A DNA stretch of 64,000 nt. Source: Streptomyces endocoffeicus (lineage in GTDB: Bacteria; Actinomycetota; Actinomycetes; Streptomycetales; Streptomycetaceae). The stretch lies in assembly GCF_016741935.1 (NCBI RefSeq), contig NZ_JAERRG010000016.1, positions 62,001-126,000 of the forward strand, read 5' to 3'. Made by a program: the position numbers and the translations under genes. The notes beneath the pieces were generated by a model. It was not told the origin of the DNA. It was given only the letters and a program-made list of their open reading frames with translations, and ran no database searches. Positions 30,826-41,020 of this stretch are shown here, piece by piece; the first letter of the stretch is position 1; every line of letters starts with the position of its first letter.

Positions 30826-32518
30826 TCCAGATGATCAGCAGGACGAGCGCGCCCGAGCCGACCGCCCCGATCACCCGGCGGGTCTCGCTCGCGCCCGGTG
30901 GCCCCAGCAGCGCGCCGATCATCATCGCCACCCCGAGGCACAGGAAGGGCACGAAGACGACGGCGTAGAAGGAGAAGATCGTCCGGTCCTGGTAGAGGAA
31001 CCACGGCAGATAGCCCGCGGCGATTCCGCACAGGATCGCGCCCGCCCGCCAGTCGCGCCGCAGCGCCCACCGGAACAGCAGGTACAGCAGCGCGAAACAG
31101 CCCGCCCACCACAGCAGCGGGGTGCCGATGGCCAGCACCTCGCGGGCGCACTTCTCGGCGGCGTCCTTGGGGCAGCCCTCCTGGCCGGCCCGCGGGGACT
31201 CGTAGAAGTACGAGACCGGGCGGGACTGGACCATCCAGCTCCACGGATTGGACTGGTAGACATGCGGCGAGTCCAGGTTGACGTGGAACTTGTAGACCTC
31301 GGACTCGTAGTGCCACAGGCTGCGCAGCGGGTTGAGCAGCCAGTCGAAGGTGCCGCCGGTGCCGTAGCCGCCGCCGCCGTCGGACTTGCCGGACTCGGCC
31401 CAGTGGCGGAAGTAGCCGCTGTGCCGCCAGCCGCGCCCCTCGTCGTAGCTGCCGCTCGAGGTGAACCAGCCCGACCAGGAGGCGATGTACGTGAGGATCG
31501 CCACAGGCACCAGTGAGACGAACGCCCAGCCCAGATCGCGCCGCAGCACCGCCCGGTAGGGGCGGAGGGCGCCCGCGGTGCGGCGGCTGCCCACGTCCCA
31601 CAGGACGGTCATCAGGCCGAAGGCCGCCAGTACGTACAGCCCGTTCCACTTGGTGCCGATGGCCAGGCCCAGCAGCACCCCGGCCGCGATCCGCCACGGC
31701 CGCGCGCCCAGCTTCAGGCCCCGGGCGACCGCCGGGTCCGGCCGCGCCACGCCGTCCTCACCGGCCGGCAGCGCCGCCGCCAGCCTGGCGCGCGCCCGGT
31801 CCCGGTCGACGAGCAGACAGCCGAAGGCGGCCAGCACGAAGAACATCACGACCAGGTCGAGCAGCGCCGTGCGGCTCATCACGTAGTGCAGCCCGTCCAC
31901 GGCCATCAGCGCGCCCGCGAGGCAGCCGAGGAACGTCGACCGGAACAGCCGCCGCCCGATCCGGCACAGCATCAGCACCGACAGGGTGCCGAGCACCGCG
32001 ACCATGAACCGCCAGCCGAACGGATGCAGCCCGAAGAACTGCTCGCCGAGCCCGATGACCCACTTGCCCACCGGCGGGTGCACCACATACGAGGCCGCGT
32101 CGCTGAGCGGGATGTGCTGCGGGGCGTCGAGAATCCGGTCGTTGGCGGATTTCGGCCACGTGCCCTCGTAGCCGTACTCCCAGATCGACCAGGCGTCCTT
32201 GGCGTAGTACGTCTCGTCGAATATGACGTTGTCCGGGCTGCCCAGATGCCAGAAGCGGGTCAGCCCGGCGCACAGCGCGACCAGCAGCGGACCGCCCCAG
32301 CCGCTCCAGCGGGCGATTCTGGCCGCCGCCGAGGGGGTCGCGCCGAGGATCTCCCAGAGCCGGGTGCCCGGCTCCGCGTACGGCGGGACCAGCCGCTCCC
32401 GTACGCCGGGCCTGGTCTGGCCCGCGTATCCGAAACGGCGCAGCCGGCGCTGCCAGGCCGGCGGCTGGTGGCCGGTGGCTTTGCCCGGCTGGGCGTGGGT
32501 CGCGGTGTCACTGCTCAC
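30737..32518 (-). CDS. pmt: Protein O-mannosyltransferase Pmt (intact despite insertion)
   Basis: A 593-residue GT39 enzyme with about eleven membrane segments. The first extracytoplasmic loop holds the catalytic Asp-Glu in VIFDETYYAKDAWSIWEYG; later comes the PMT C-terminal domain with NPLRSLWHYESEVYKFH and the loop KPVSYFYE-like region (RPVSYFYESP). The enzyme transfers mannose from polyprenyl-phosphate mannose to secreted proteins. In S. coelicolor pmt is needed for infection by phage phiC31, whose receptor is glycosylated. The last codons (MWLDTWI) come from the integrated element. It is divergent from rsmI. Confidence 0.92.
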   Translation of the reverse strand: MSSDTATHAQPGKATGHQPPAWQRRLRRFGYAGQTRPGVRERLVPPYAEPGTRLWEILGATPSAAARIARWSGWGGPLLVALCAGLTRFWHLGSPDNVIFDETYYAKDAWSIWEYGYEGTWPKSANDRILDAPQHIPLSDAASYVVHPPVGKWVIGLGEQFFGLHPFGWRFMVAVLGTLSVLMLCRIGRRLFRSTFLGCLAGALMAVDGLHYVMSRTALLDLVVMFFVLAAFGCLLVDRDRARARLAAALPAGEDGVARPDPAVARGLKLGARPWRIAAGVLLGLAIGTKWNGLYVLAAFGLMTVLWDVGSRRTAGALRPYRAVLRRDLGWAFVSLVPVAILTYIASWSGWFTSSGSYDEGRGWRHSGYFRHWAESGKSDGGGGYGTGGTFDWLLNPLRSLWHYESEVYKFHVNLDSPHVYQSNPWSWMVQSRPVSYFYESPRAGQEGCPKDAAEKCAREVLAIGTPLLWWAGCFALLYLLFRWALRRDWRAGAILCGIAAGYLPWFLYQDRTIFSFYAVVFVPFLCLGVAMMIGALLGPPGASETRRVIGAVGSGALVLLIIWNFIYFFPLYTGQTMPMDAWRARMWLDTWI

Positions 32519-32745
32519 CGGGCCATCGTAGGGAAGCGGTCTGTGAGTGTGGCGGGGAAAGGTGGCGAACGGGGATTCGTGCCCGGGGCGGCGGCCTCGG
32601 GGCGGAGCCTGCGGCCGCCTGGGGGCCGGGCCCGTGGCTGGTCCCGGCCGACGCCGTGGCTGGTCCGGGCCGAGCCCGCGGCCGGTCCCGGGCGACGCCG
32701 CGGCCGGGCGCGGGGCCCGCCGCGCCCGGCTGCGAGGATGGGGGC

Positions 32746-33621
32746 GTGACTGGAACGCTCGTACTGGCAGGGACCCCCATCGGCGACACGGCGGACGCGC
32801 CCCCGAGGCTGGCCGCCGAACTCGTGGCCGCCGATGTGATCGCCGCCGAGGACACCCGGCGGCTGCGCCGCCTCACCCAGGCCCTGGACGTGCGCCCGGA
32901 CGCCCGGGTGGTGTCCTACTTCGAGGGCAACGAGTCGGCCCGCACGCCCGAGCTGGTCGAGTCGCTGGCCGGCGGCGCCCGGGTGCTGCTGGTCACCGAC
33001 GCGGGCATGCCGTCGGTCTCCGACCCCGGCTACCGGCTGGTGGCCGCCGCTGTGGAGCGCGGGATCACCGTGACCGCCGTGCCCGGCCCGTCCGCGGTGC
33101 TCACCGCGCTGGCCGTGTCCGGGCTGCCGGTGGACCGCTTCTGCTTCGAGGGGTTCCCGCCGCGCAAGGCGGGGGAGCGGCTGACGCGGCTGCGCGAGGT
33201 CGCCGACGAGCGCCGCACCCTGGTCTGGTTCGAGGCCCCGCACCGGCTGGACGACACGCTCGCGGCCATGGCCGAGGTGTTCGGCCCGGACCGCCGCGCC
33301 GCGGTGTGCCGGGAGCTGACCAAGACCTACGAGGAGGTGCGGCGCGGTCCCCTGGCCGAGCTGGCCGCCTGGGCGGCGGAGGGCGTGCGCGGCGAGATCA
33401 CCATCGTGGTCGAGGGCGCCCCGGAGCCCGGCCCCGAGGAGGCGGGCCCCGCCGAGCTGGCCCGCCGGGTCGCGGTGCGCGAGGAAGCCGGTGAGCGCCG
33501 TAAGGAGGCCATCGCGGCGGTGGCGCAGGAGGCCGGGGTGCCCAAACGGCAGGTGTTCGACGCGGTCGTGGCGGCGAAGAACGCCGCCGGAAGCACGCCA
33601 CGCGAAGGTAAAGCCCCGTAG
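32746..33621 (+). CDS. rsmI: 16S rRNA (cytidine(1402)-2'-O)-methyltransferase RsmI
   Basis: A 291-residue protein starting at a GTG (VTGTLVLAGTPIGDTADAPPRL), the first motif of the family, so earlier starts are unlikely. EDTRRLRRL, LVTDAGMPSVSDPGYRLV and GPSAVLTALAVSGLP are the tetrapyrrole-methylase-type SAM site, and KEAIAAVAQEAGVPKRQVFDAVV is the C-terminal helix-turn-helix of RsmI. It methylates the ribosomal decoding centre. It is divergent from pmt, as in other Streptomyces. Confidence 0.93.
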   Translation: MTGTLVLAGTPIGDTADAPPRLAAELVAADVIAAEDTRRLRRLTQALDVRPDARVVSYFEGNESARTPELVESLAGGARVLLVTDAGMPSVSDPGYRLVAAAVERGITVTAVPGPSAVLTALAVSGLPVDRFCFEGFPPRKAGERLTRLREVADERRTLVWFEAPHRLDDTLAAMAEVFGPDRRAAVCRELTKTYEEVRRGPLAELAAWAAEGVRGEITIVVEGAPEPGPEEAGPAELARRVAVREEAGERRKEAIAAVAQEAGVPKRQVFDAVVAAKNAAGSTPREGKAP

Positions 33622-33807
33622 CGAAAAGCAAAGCTCAGGTTAGTAGCCGGGCAGTTGCTCGCCAGTTTCTCCATCGCCGTTGCCAAATCTCGCTCAAAGA
33701 GAGGGAAGAGCCCGTGCGGTGGCGCCGGGAAAGGCGTCCACTGGTTGTGGAAGACCTGGGGCGATCCCATCCCGGAAGACTTGTCCTGTGTGACAAGAGG
33801 AGCTGCC

Positions 33808-34284
33808 ATGAGCGATATAGCGGGAACCTCGAGCGGTGCTCATCCGATAGCCGCCCGCACCACCTCCGATCAGTCCGGCGAGGTGGCCCACGAGGCGTAC
33901 GCCTTCGCCTGCATGAAGTGCGGGCACGGCTGGGAGCGGTCGTACGACATCGAACACCACGTGGACGGCGAGGGCCGCGCCTTCGTCGTCTACTTCACCG
34001 GCGGCCGGCGCGTCCCGTCCCCGCTGACGAGCCCCGACTGCGTCAACTGCGGTGCGCATCTGGTGCGGATCATGCGCTCGGGTCAGGTCTCCTCCGTCCT
34101 GGAGAGTGCGCGGCGCGGGAGGCCGCACACCACCCGGGACCGGGAGGACGGCACCGGCGCGCCGGAGACCGAGGCGGACGCCGCGCCGGACCGCGCACCG
34201 GAAAACGAGGATCCCGCGCGACGTCGTGGGCACCATTGGCACCTTCCGAATCTGCTGCATCCCTTTCAGCACCACCGCGACTGA
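33808..34284 (+). CDS. Hypothetical protein with two CxxC motifs (158 aa)
   Basis: The ATG giving MSDIAGTSSGAHPIAARTTSD is used because AGAGGAG precedes it at the right distance; a longer frame has no RBS. AFACMKCGHGWERSYDIEHHVD and SPDCVNCGAHLVRIMRSG form a probable zinc ribbon. The C-terminal third is charged and low-complexity. The gene is conserved in place between rsmI and tatD in Streptomyces as far as I recall; function unknown. Confidence 0.8.
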   Translation: MSDIAGTSSGAHPIAARTTSDQSGEVAHEAYAFACMKCGHGWERSYDIEHHVDGEGRAFVVYFTGGRRVPSPLTSPDCVNCGAHLVRIMRSGQVSSVLESARRGRPHTTRDREDGTGAPETEADAAPDRAPENEDPARRRGHHWHLPNLLHPFQHHRD

Positions 34285-34417
34285 GTACGATCCGGTTCAT
34301 ATGAGCTGTTTCACCTGACCGGGTTCCTGTGAGCCGGGTCATATGAGCCAGCCACGGGTCAACTGAGCGGCGGACGTGATTCACCGCACATTCACCGGGA
34401 TTCATAGAATCGCGTCC

Positions 34418-35338
34418 ATGGCGAAAACAGCATCGACCCCCGGCGGCAGTGGCAAGGCGAGTGGCGCGCAAAAGGAAAAGGACGCGCCCCCGCCGCCGCC
34501 GGAGCCCCTGCGGGTCCCGGTCGCCGATTCCCACACCCACCTGGACATGCAGTCGGGCACCGTCGAGGAGGCACTGGCCAAGGCCGCCTCGGTCGGCGTG
34601 ACGACCGTCGTCCAGGTGGGCTGTGATCTCGCCGGGTCCCGGTGGGCGGCCGAGACCGCGGCGGCGCACGAGAGCGTCTGGGCCACGGTGGCCCTGCACC
34701 CCAACGAGGCGCCGCGCATCGTCCTCGGCGACCCCGACGGCTGGTCCCGGCAGGGGGCCAGGGAGCCCGGCGGCGACGCCGCCCTGGACGCGGCGCTCGA
34801 CCGGATAGCGGCCCTCGCCGCGCTGCCCCAGGTGCGGGGCGTGGGCGAGACCGGCCTGGACTACTTCCGCACCGGCCCGGAGGGCATGGCCGCCCAGGAG
34901 CGCTCGTTCCGCCGCCACATCGCCATCGCCAAGGAGCACGGCAAGGCGCTGGTCATCCATGACCGGGAGGCCCACGACGACGTCCTGCGGGTGCTCGCCG
35001 AGGAGGGCGCGCCCGACACCGTCGTCTTCCACTGCTACTCCGGTGACGCGGCCATGGCGAAGATCTGCGCCGAGCGCGGCTACCACATGTCGTTCGCGGG
35101 CAACATCACCTTCAAGAACGCCCAGCCGCTGCGCGACGCCCTCGCCGTCGCCCCGCTCGACCTCGTCCTCGTCGAGACCGACGCGCCGTTCCTGACCCCC
35201 GTCCCCTACCGCGGACGGCCCAACGCTCCGTATCTGATTCCGCTCACCCTGCGGGCCATGGCGGAGGTCAAGGGCGTCCCCGCGGACACCCTGGCGACCG
35301 CCGTAGCGGCCAATACGGCACGCGTCTTCGGCTATTGA
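34418..35338 (+). CDS. tatD: TatD-family metal-dependent DNase
   Basis: A 306-residue TIM-barrel hydrolase. The metal ligands are visible: DSHTHLD near residue 44, GETGLDYFRTG, RRHIAIAKEHGKALVIHDREAHDD, VVFHCYSGD and ETDAPFLTPVPYRGRPNAP. The N-terminus has a Lys/Pro-rich extension (about 40 residues) as in other Streptomyces TatD. The chosen ATG starts MAKTASTPGG. Family members act as 3'-5' exonucleases in DNA repair or turnover. The stop codon lies in a 21-bp tandem duplication. Confidence 0.9.
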   Translation: MAKTASTPGGSGKASGAQKEKDAPPPPPEPLRVPVADSHTHLDMQSGTVEEALAKAASVGVTTVVQVGCDLAGSRWAAETAAAHESVWATVALHPNEAPRIVLGDPDGWSRQGAREPGGDAALDAALDRIAALAALPQVRGVGETGLDYFRTGPEGMAAQERSFRRHIAIAKEHGKALVIHDREAHDDVLRVLAEEGAPDTVVFHCYSGDAAMAKICAERGYHMSFAGNITFKNAQPLRDALAVAPLDLVLVETDAPFLTPVPYRGRPNAPYLIPLTLRAMAEVKGVPADTLATAVAANTARVFGY

Positions 35339-35377
35339 GGGGCGGTGGCGATCCGATGAGGGGCGGTGGCGATCCGA
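35336..35377. repeat. Perfect 21-bp tandem duplication including the tatD stop codon
   Basis: The 21 bases starting TGAGGGGCGGTGGCGATCC occur twice head to tail; the first copy contains the tatD stop. An inverted repeat ATCACACTGCGTGAT (35387-35401) follows. Confidence 0.8.
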
Positions 35378-35409
35378 GGCCGGTGATCACACTGCGTGAT
35401 GATCTTCCT

Positions 35410-35438
35410 TTGGAGAGTCACCCCCACTCCGCTACAGT
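35410..35438 (+). promoter_or_regulatory. Probable promoter of the rpf gene
   Basis: TTGGAG (35410-35415) and TACAGT (35433-35438) with a 17-base spacer fit the vegetative sigma consensus, about 55 bases upstream of the start codon. Confidence 0.5.
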
Positions 35439-35492
35439 CCCGGACCCAACGCCCTGACCAGTGGACTTGTGGAGTGTTACCGGAGTGTTGTC

Positions 35493-36668
35493 GTGAGCCG
35501 TAGGGCCAGCCACCGCGTCCCGGGCGGCCGTGCCGCCGCCCGCCGAGCCGCCCGGCGCGGCGCCACCGGCCGGACCGATCCGATGCGCCGGCTGCTGCCG
35601 CAGGCGATGGTGGTCGCCGCCCTGGCCGGCGGCACCTCCGCCTTTGTCGCCCAGGACAAGGCCGTAAGACTCAGCGTCGACGGCGACGCGCGCACATTGC
35701 ACACCTACGCCGACGACGTGGGCGAGCTGCTGGCGGACCAGGACGTCCGCGTCGGCGCGCACGACATCGTCGCCCCCGCGCCCGGGGAGCGGCTCGGCGA
35801 CGGCGACGAGATCGCCGTCCGCTACGGCCGCCCCGTCACCCTCACCCTCGACGGGGAGCGCCGCCGGGTGTGGACCACCGCCCGCACGGTTGACGGCGCA
35901 TTGCGCCAACTGGGCGTACGTGCCGAGGGCGCGTATCTGTCCGCCTCCCGCTCCGCCGCCATCACCAGCCGCGGGCTGCTCCTGCACGTCCGCACCGAGC
36001 GCACCGTCACCTTCCTCGCCGACGGGCGCCCCCACACCGTCCGCACCAACGCGGCCACCGTCGGCGAGGCCCTCGCCGCCGCCGGGCTCACCCTGCGCGG
36101 CCAGGACATCACCTCCGTCCCGCAGGACAGCTTCCCGCGCGACGGCCAGACGGTGACGGTGATGCGGATCACCGGCGGCAAGGAGGTCCGGGACCATCCG
36201 GTGCCCTTCACCACCGTCCGCCGCGCCGACCCCACCCTCCCCAAGGGCACCGAGCTGGTGGCCCGGCCCGGCGAACCGGGCACCCTGCGCGTCACCTTCC
36301 GGGTGCGCAGCGTCAACGGCGTACGGCAGCGGCCGCGGAAGATCGGCAGCGAGATCGTCAAGGCGCCCGTGGCCCGGATCGTCCGGGTCGGCACCATGAC
36401 CGTGCCCGCCGGCGTCGGCGGCCCGGCGGACGGGCTCAACTGGCGGGCGATGGCCCGCTGCGAATCGGGCGGCCGGCCCGACGCGGTCGACGGCTCCGGC
36501 CGCTACGGCGGCCTCTACCAGCTCGACCAGGGCACCTGGCACGCCCTCGGCGGCCACGGCCGCCCCCAGGACGCGCCCCCGTCCGAGCAGACCTACCGCG
36601 CGAAGAAGCTCTACCAGCAACGCGGCAGCAGCCCCTGGCCCAGCTGCGGCTCAAAGCTGCACCGGTGA
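35493..36668 (+). CDS. Resuscitation-promoting factor, RpfB-type
   Basis: A 391-residue secreted muralytic protein. A twin-Arg-rich start and a hydrophobic segment (LLPQAMVVAALAGGTSAFVA, about 30-52) act as signal or anchor. Then come DUF348 repeats (LHTYADDVGELLADQDVRVG, VDGALRQLGVRAEGAYL, VGEALAAAGLTL), a G5 domain (VPFTTVRRADPTLPKGTELV...) and the lysozyme-like Rpf domain (WRAMARCESGG with the catalytic Glu, YGGLYQLDQGTWHALGG). It cleaves peptidoglycan during spore germination or outgrowth. The GTG start is the first with the correct N-terminus. Confidence 0.92.
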   Translation: MSRRASHRVPGGRAAARRAARRGATGRTDPMRRLLPQAMVVAALAGGTSAFVAQDKAVRLSVDGDARTLHTYADDVGELLADQDVRVGAHDIVAPAPGERLGDGDEIAVRYGRPVTLTLDGERRRVWTTARTVDGALRQLGVRAEGAYLSASRSAAITSRGLLLHVRTERTVTFLADGRPHTVRTNAATVGEALAAAGLTLRGQDITSVPQDSFPRDGQTVTVMRITGGKEVRDHPVPFTTVRRADPTLPKGTELVARPGEPGTLRVTFRVRSVNGVRQRPRKIGSEIVKAPVARIVRVGTMTVPAGVGGPADGLNWRAMARCESGGRPDAVDGSGRYGGLYQLDQGTWHALGGHGRPQDAPPSEQTYRAKKLYQQRGSSPWPSCGSKLHR

Positions 36669-36669
36669 C

Positions 36670-36714
36670 GGGGCTCGGTTCGCCTCCGGGTGCCCCGGAG
36701 GCGAACCGAGCCCC
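36670..36714 (+). terminator. Strong terminator after the rpf gene
   Basis: A near-perfect stem of about 20 bp (GGGGCTCGGTTCGCCTCCGG with its complement) with a short loop, directly after the stop codon. Confidence 0.9.
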
Positions 36715-36751
36715 GGAAAGGGGGGCCCGAAAGGGGGCCTAAACTTCCTGG

Positions 36752-37618
36752 GTGAGCTCCACCGACTCCGACGTTCTGCTCGGACCCGCCGACATCCGCG
36801 AACTCGCGGCGCGGCTCGGCGTACGCCCGACCAAGCAGCGCGGCCAGAACTTCGTCATCGACGCCAATACGGTCCGCCGGATCGTCCGGTCCGCCGGGGT
36901 GCGCCCGGACGACGTGGTCGTCGAGGTCGGTCCCGGGCTCGGATCGCTGACCCTCGCGCTGCTGGAGGCCGCCGACCGGGTCACCGCCGTCGAGATCGAC
37001 GACGTCCTCGCCGCGGCCCTCCCCGCCACCGTCGAGGCCCGGCTGCCGCAGCGCGCCGACCGCTTCGCGCTGGTGCACGGCGACGCCCTGCGGGTGACCG
37101 AGCTGCCGGGCCCCGCCCCGACCGCGCTGGTCGCCAACCTGCCGTACAACGTCGCCGTGCCTGTGCTGCTCAATATGCTCGGGCGGTTCCCGACCATCGA
37201 GCGGACGCTGGTCATGGTGCAGTCCGAGGTCGCCGACCGGCTCGCCGCCCCGCCCGGCTCCAAGGTGTACGGCGTCCCGTCCGTGAAGGCCGCCTGGTAC
37301 GCCCACGTCAAGCGCGCGGGCGCGATCGGCCGCAACGTCTTCTGGCCCGCCCCCAACGTCGACTCCGGCCTGGTCTCGCTGATCCGCCGGGACGAGCCCC
37401 CGCGCACCACCGCCACCCGGGAAGAGGTCTTCGCGGTGGTGGACGCGGCGTTCGCCCAGCGCCGCAAGACCCTCAGGGCGGCGCTCGCGGGCTGGGCCGG
37501 TTCGGCGGGGGCCGCGGAGGCGGCCCTGAGGGCCGCCGGGGTCTCGCCGCAGGCGCGCGGCGAGTCGCTGACGGTGGAGGACTTCGCCGCGATCGCCGAG
37601 CACGGACCCGCGGCCTGA
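36752..37618 (+). CDS. ksgA: 16S rRNA dimethyladenosine transferase KsgA/RsmA
   Basis: A 288-residue methyltransferase with GQNFVIDANTVRRIV, EVGPGLGSLTLALLE (SAM motif I), DALRVTELPG and the catalytic NLPYNVAVPVL. The C-terminal domain has VFAVVDAAFAQRRKTLRAAL. It dimethylates two adjacent adenosines near the 3' end of 16S rRNA. GTG start. It is followed, after a large hairpin, by ispE, the usual actinobacterial pair. Confidence 0.95.
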   Translation: MSSTDSDVLLGPADIRELAARLGVRPTKQRGQNFVIDANTVRRIVRSAGVRPDDVVVEVGPGLGSLTLALLEAADRVTAVEIDDVLAAALPATVEARLPQRADRFALVHGDALRVTELPGPAPTALVANLPYNVAVPVLLNMLGRFPTIERTLVMVQSEVADRLAAPPGSKVYGVPSVKAAWYAHVKRAGAIGRNVFWPAPNVDSGLVSLIRRDEPPRTTATREEVFAVVDAAFAQRRKTLRAALAGWAGSAGAAEAALRAAGVSPQARGESLTVEDFAAIAEHGPAA

Positions 37619-37635
37619 CCCCACGGCCCGCCCGC

Positions 37636-37713
37636 GGGCGGGCTTGCTCCCCGCCCCGCCCCGGGGGCTTGCCCCCGGTTCGGGAAGGGGCGGGGTGGGG
37701 AACAAGCCCGCCC
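37636..37713. repeat. Very large GC hairpin between ksgA and ispE
   Basis: The arm 37636-37662 (GGGCGGGCTTG then CTCCCCGCCCCGCCCC) pairs with 37687-37713; the loop has its own GGGGGC/GCCCCC hairpin. It probably terminates ksgA transcription or stabilises the transcript end. Confidence 0.75.
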
Positions 37714-37778
37714 CACCCCCACCCCCACAGGCGGGACAATGGCCGCACCGGAACACCCGAACCCCACCGAGGAGCCCC

Positions 37779-38705
37779 GTGAGCCGCCCCGTGACCGCCC
37801 GTGTGCCCGCCAAGGTGAACGTCCAGCTCGCGGTCGGCGGGCTGCGCCTCGACGGGTTCCACGACCTGGCCAACGTCTTCCTCGCTGTCGGGCTGTACGA
37901 CGAGGTCACCGCCACCCCCGCCGACGCCCTCCGGATCACCGTCGAGGGCGCGGACGCCGGCCAGGTGCCGCTGGACCGCACCAACCTCGCGGCCCGCGCC
38001 GCTCTCGCGCTCGCCGAGCGCCACGGCATCGCGCCCGGCGTGCACCTCCACATCGCCAAGGACATCCCCGTGGCGGGCGGCATGGCGGGCGGCAGCGCGG
38101 ACGCCGCCGGGGCGCTGCTGGCGTGCGACGCGCTGTGGGGCACCCAGGCATCCCGCGCCGAACTCCTCGAGATCTGCGCCGCGTTGGGCAGCGACATCCC
38201 CTTCAGCCTCGTCGGCGGCGTGGCACTCGGCCGCGGCCGGGGCGAGCTGCTGACGCCGCTGGAGACCGGCGGCACCTTCCACTGGGTGTTCGCCGTGGCC
38301 GACGGGGGGCTGTCCACCCCCGCCGTCTACCGCGAATGCGACCGGCTGCGCGAGGCGTCCGGCGCGGGCGCGAGCGCCGCCGATGTGCCTGACCCCGAGC
38401 CCTCCCGGGCGCTGCTGGACGCGCTGCGCACCGGTGACGCCACCGCGCTGGCCGCCGCCGTCTCCAACGATCTGCAGCCCGCGGCGCTCTCGCTGCGCCC
38501 CGCGCTCGCCGACACCCTGCGCGCCGGCGCGGACGCGGGCGCGCTCGCCTCCCTCGTCTCCGGCTCCGGTCCGACCTGCGCCTTCCTGGCCAAGGACACC
38601 GAGGCCGCGCAGGCGGTGGCGACCGGTCTGGCCGCCTCGGGCACCTGCCGGACGGTCCGGGTCACGTCCGGCCCGGTCCCCGGGGCGCGGCTGATCGGCG
38701 CCTGA
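37779..38705 (+). CDS. ispE: 4-diphosphocytidyl-2-C-methyl-D-erythritol kinase IspE
   Basis: A 308-residue GHMP kinase of the non-mevalonate isoprenoid pathway. ARVPAKVNVQLAVGG carries the substrate-binding Lys; KDIPVAGGMAGGSADAAGALLA is the ATP-binding GHMP loop; SGSGPTCAFL is the third motif. It phosphorylates CDP-methylerythritol. The GTG start has a GAGGAG RBS. It supplies precursors that also feed polyprenyl phosphate, but no operon link to pmt is seen. Confidence 0.94.
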   Translation: MSRPVTARVPAKVNVQLAVGGLRLDGFHDLANVFLAVGLYDEVTATPADALRITVEGADAGQVPLDRTNLAARAALALAERHGIAPGVHLHIAKDIPVAGGMAGGSADAAGALLACDALWGTQASRAELLEICAALGSDIPFSLVGGVALGRGRGELLTPLETGGTFHWVFAVADGGLSTPAVYRECDRLREASGAGASAADVPDPEPSRALLDALRTGDATALAAAVSNDLQPAALSLRPALADTLRAGADAGALASLVSGSGPTCAFLAKDTEAAQAVATGLAASGTCRTVRVTSGPVPGARLIGA

Positions 38706-38873
38706 GCGTGTGGTCCGCGTCTGAGTGTGGTCCGTGCCTGAGCGTGCGGTCGGCGCCTGGGCGTGGTCCGTGCCTGAGCGTGCGGTCGACGCGTGAGCGT
38801 AGTCCGCGCCTGAACGAGCGGTCGGCGCCTGAGCGAGCGGTCCGCGCCCGAGCGAGTGGTCGACGCCTGAGCG
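38704..38873. repeat. Tandem array of 17-19 bp units after ispE
   Basis: About nine units of the type GTGGTCCGTGCCTGAGC, alternating with 19-bp units such as those with GCGGTCGGCGCCTGAGC, fill most of the gap to the ABC-F gene. Spacing is regular but the units have diverged. Confidence 0.75.
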
Positions 38874-38930
38874 AGGCGCCCCGCGCGGCGACTACCCTGG
38901 GATGCCGATCGATCCGCGTAATGGAGTGTG

Positions 38931-40751
<1,821 letters not shown>

Positions 40752-41020
40752 TGTGAATGGCCTGAAAGCATCGCGTGAAGAGACTGTGCGGCGGTGGCGT
40801 GTGCCCTGGCAACGGTCGCGTCACAGGCCGGTCTCAGCTGGTCCATGACCTGGACACGGGTCCCTAATGCGCCCCTTACGGGTGATACAAAGAACTCCCG
40901 CCTTCCTTCCGCTCAATGGCGGGGTGCCCTGTCCGATTCGCTCCTTCCCGGAGGCTTTTGACCACCGGGATCGCGGGGGAGGCCGGTCGGACGACGGGTC
41001 CCGCATCTGAAGGATTTCGC

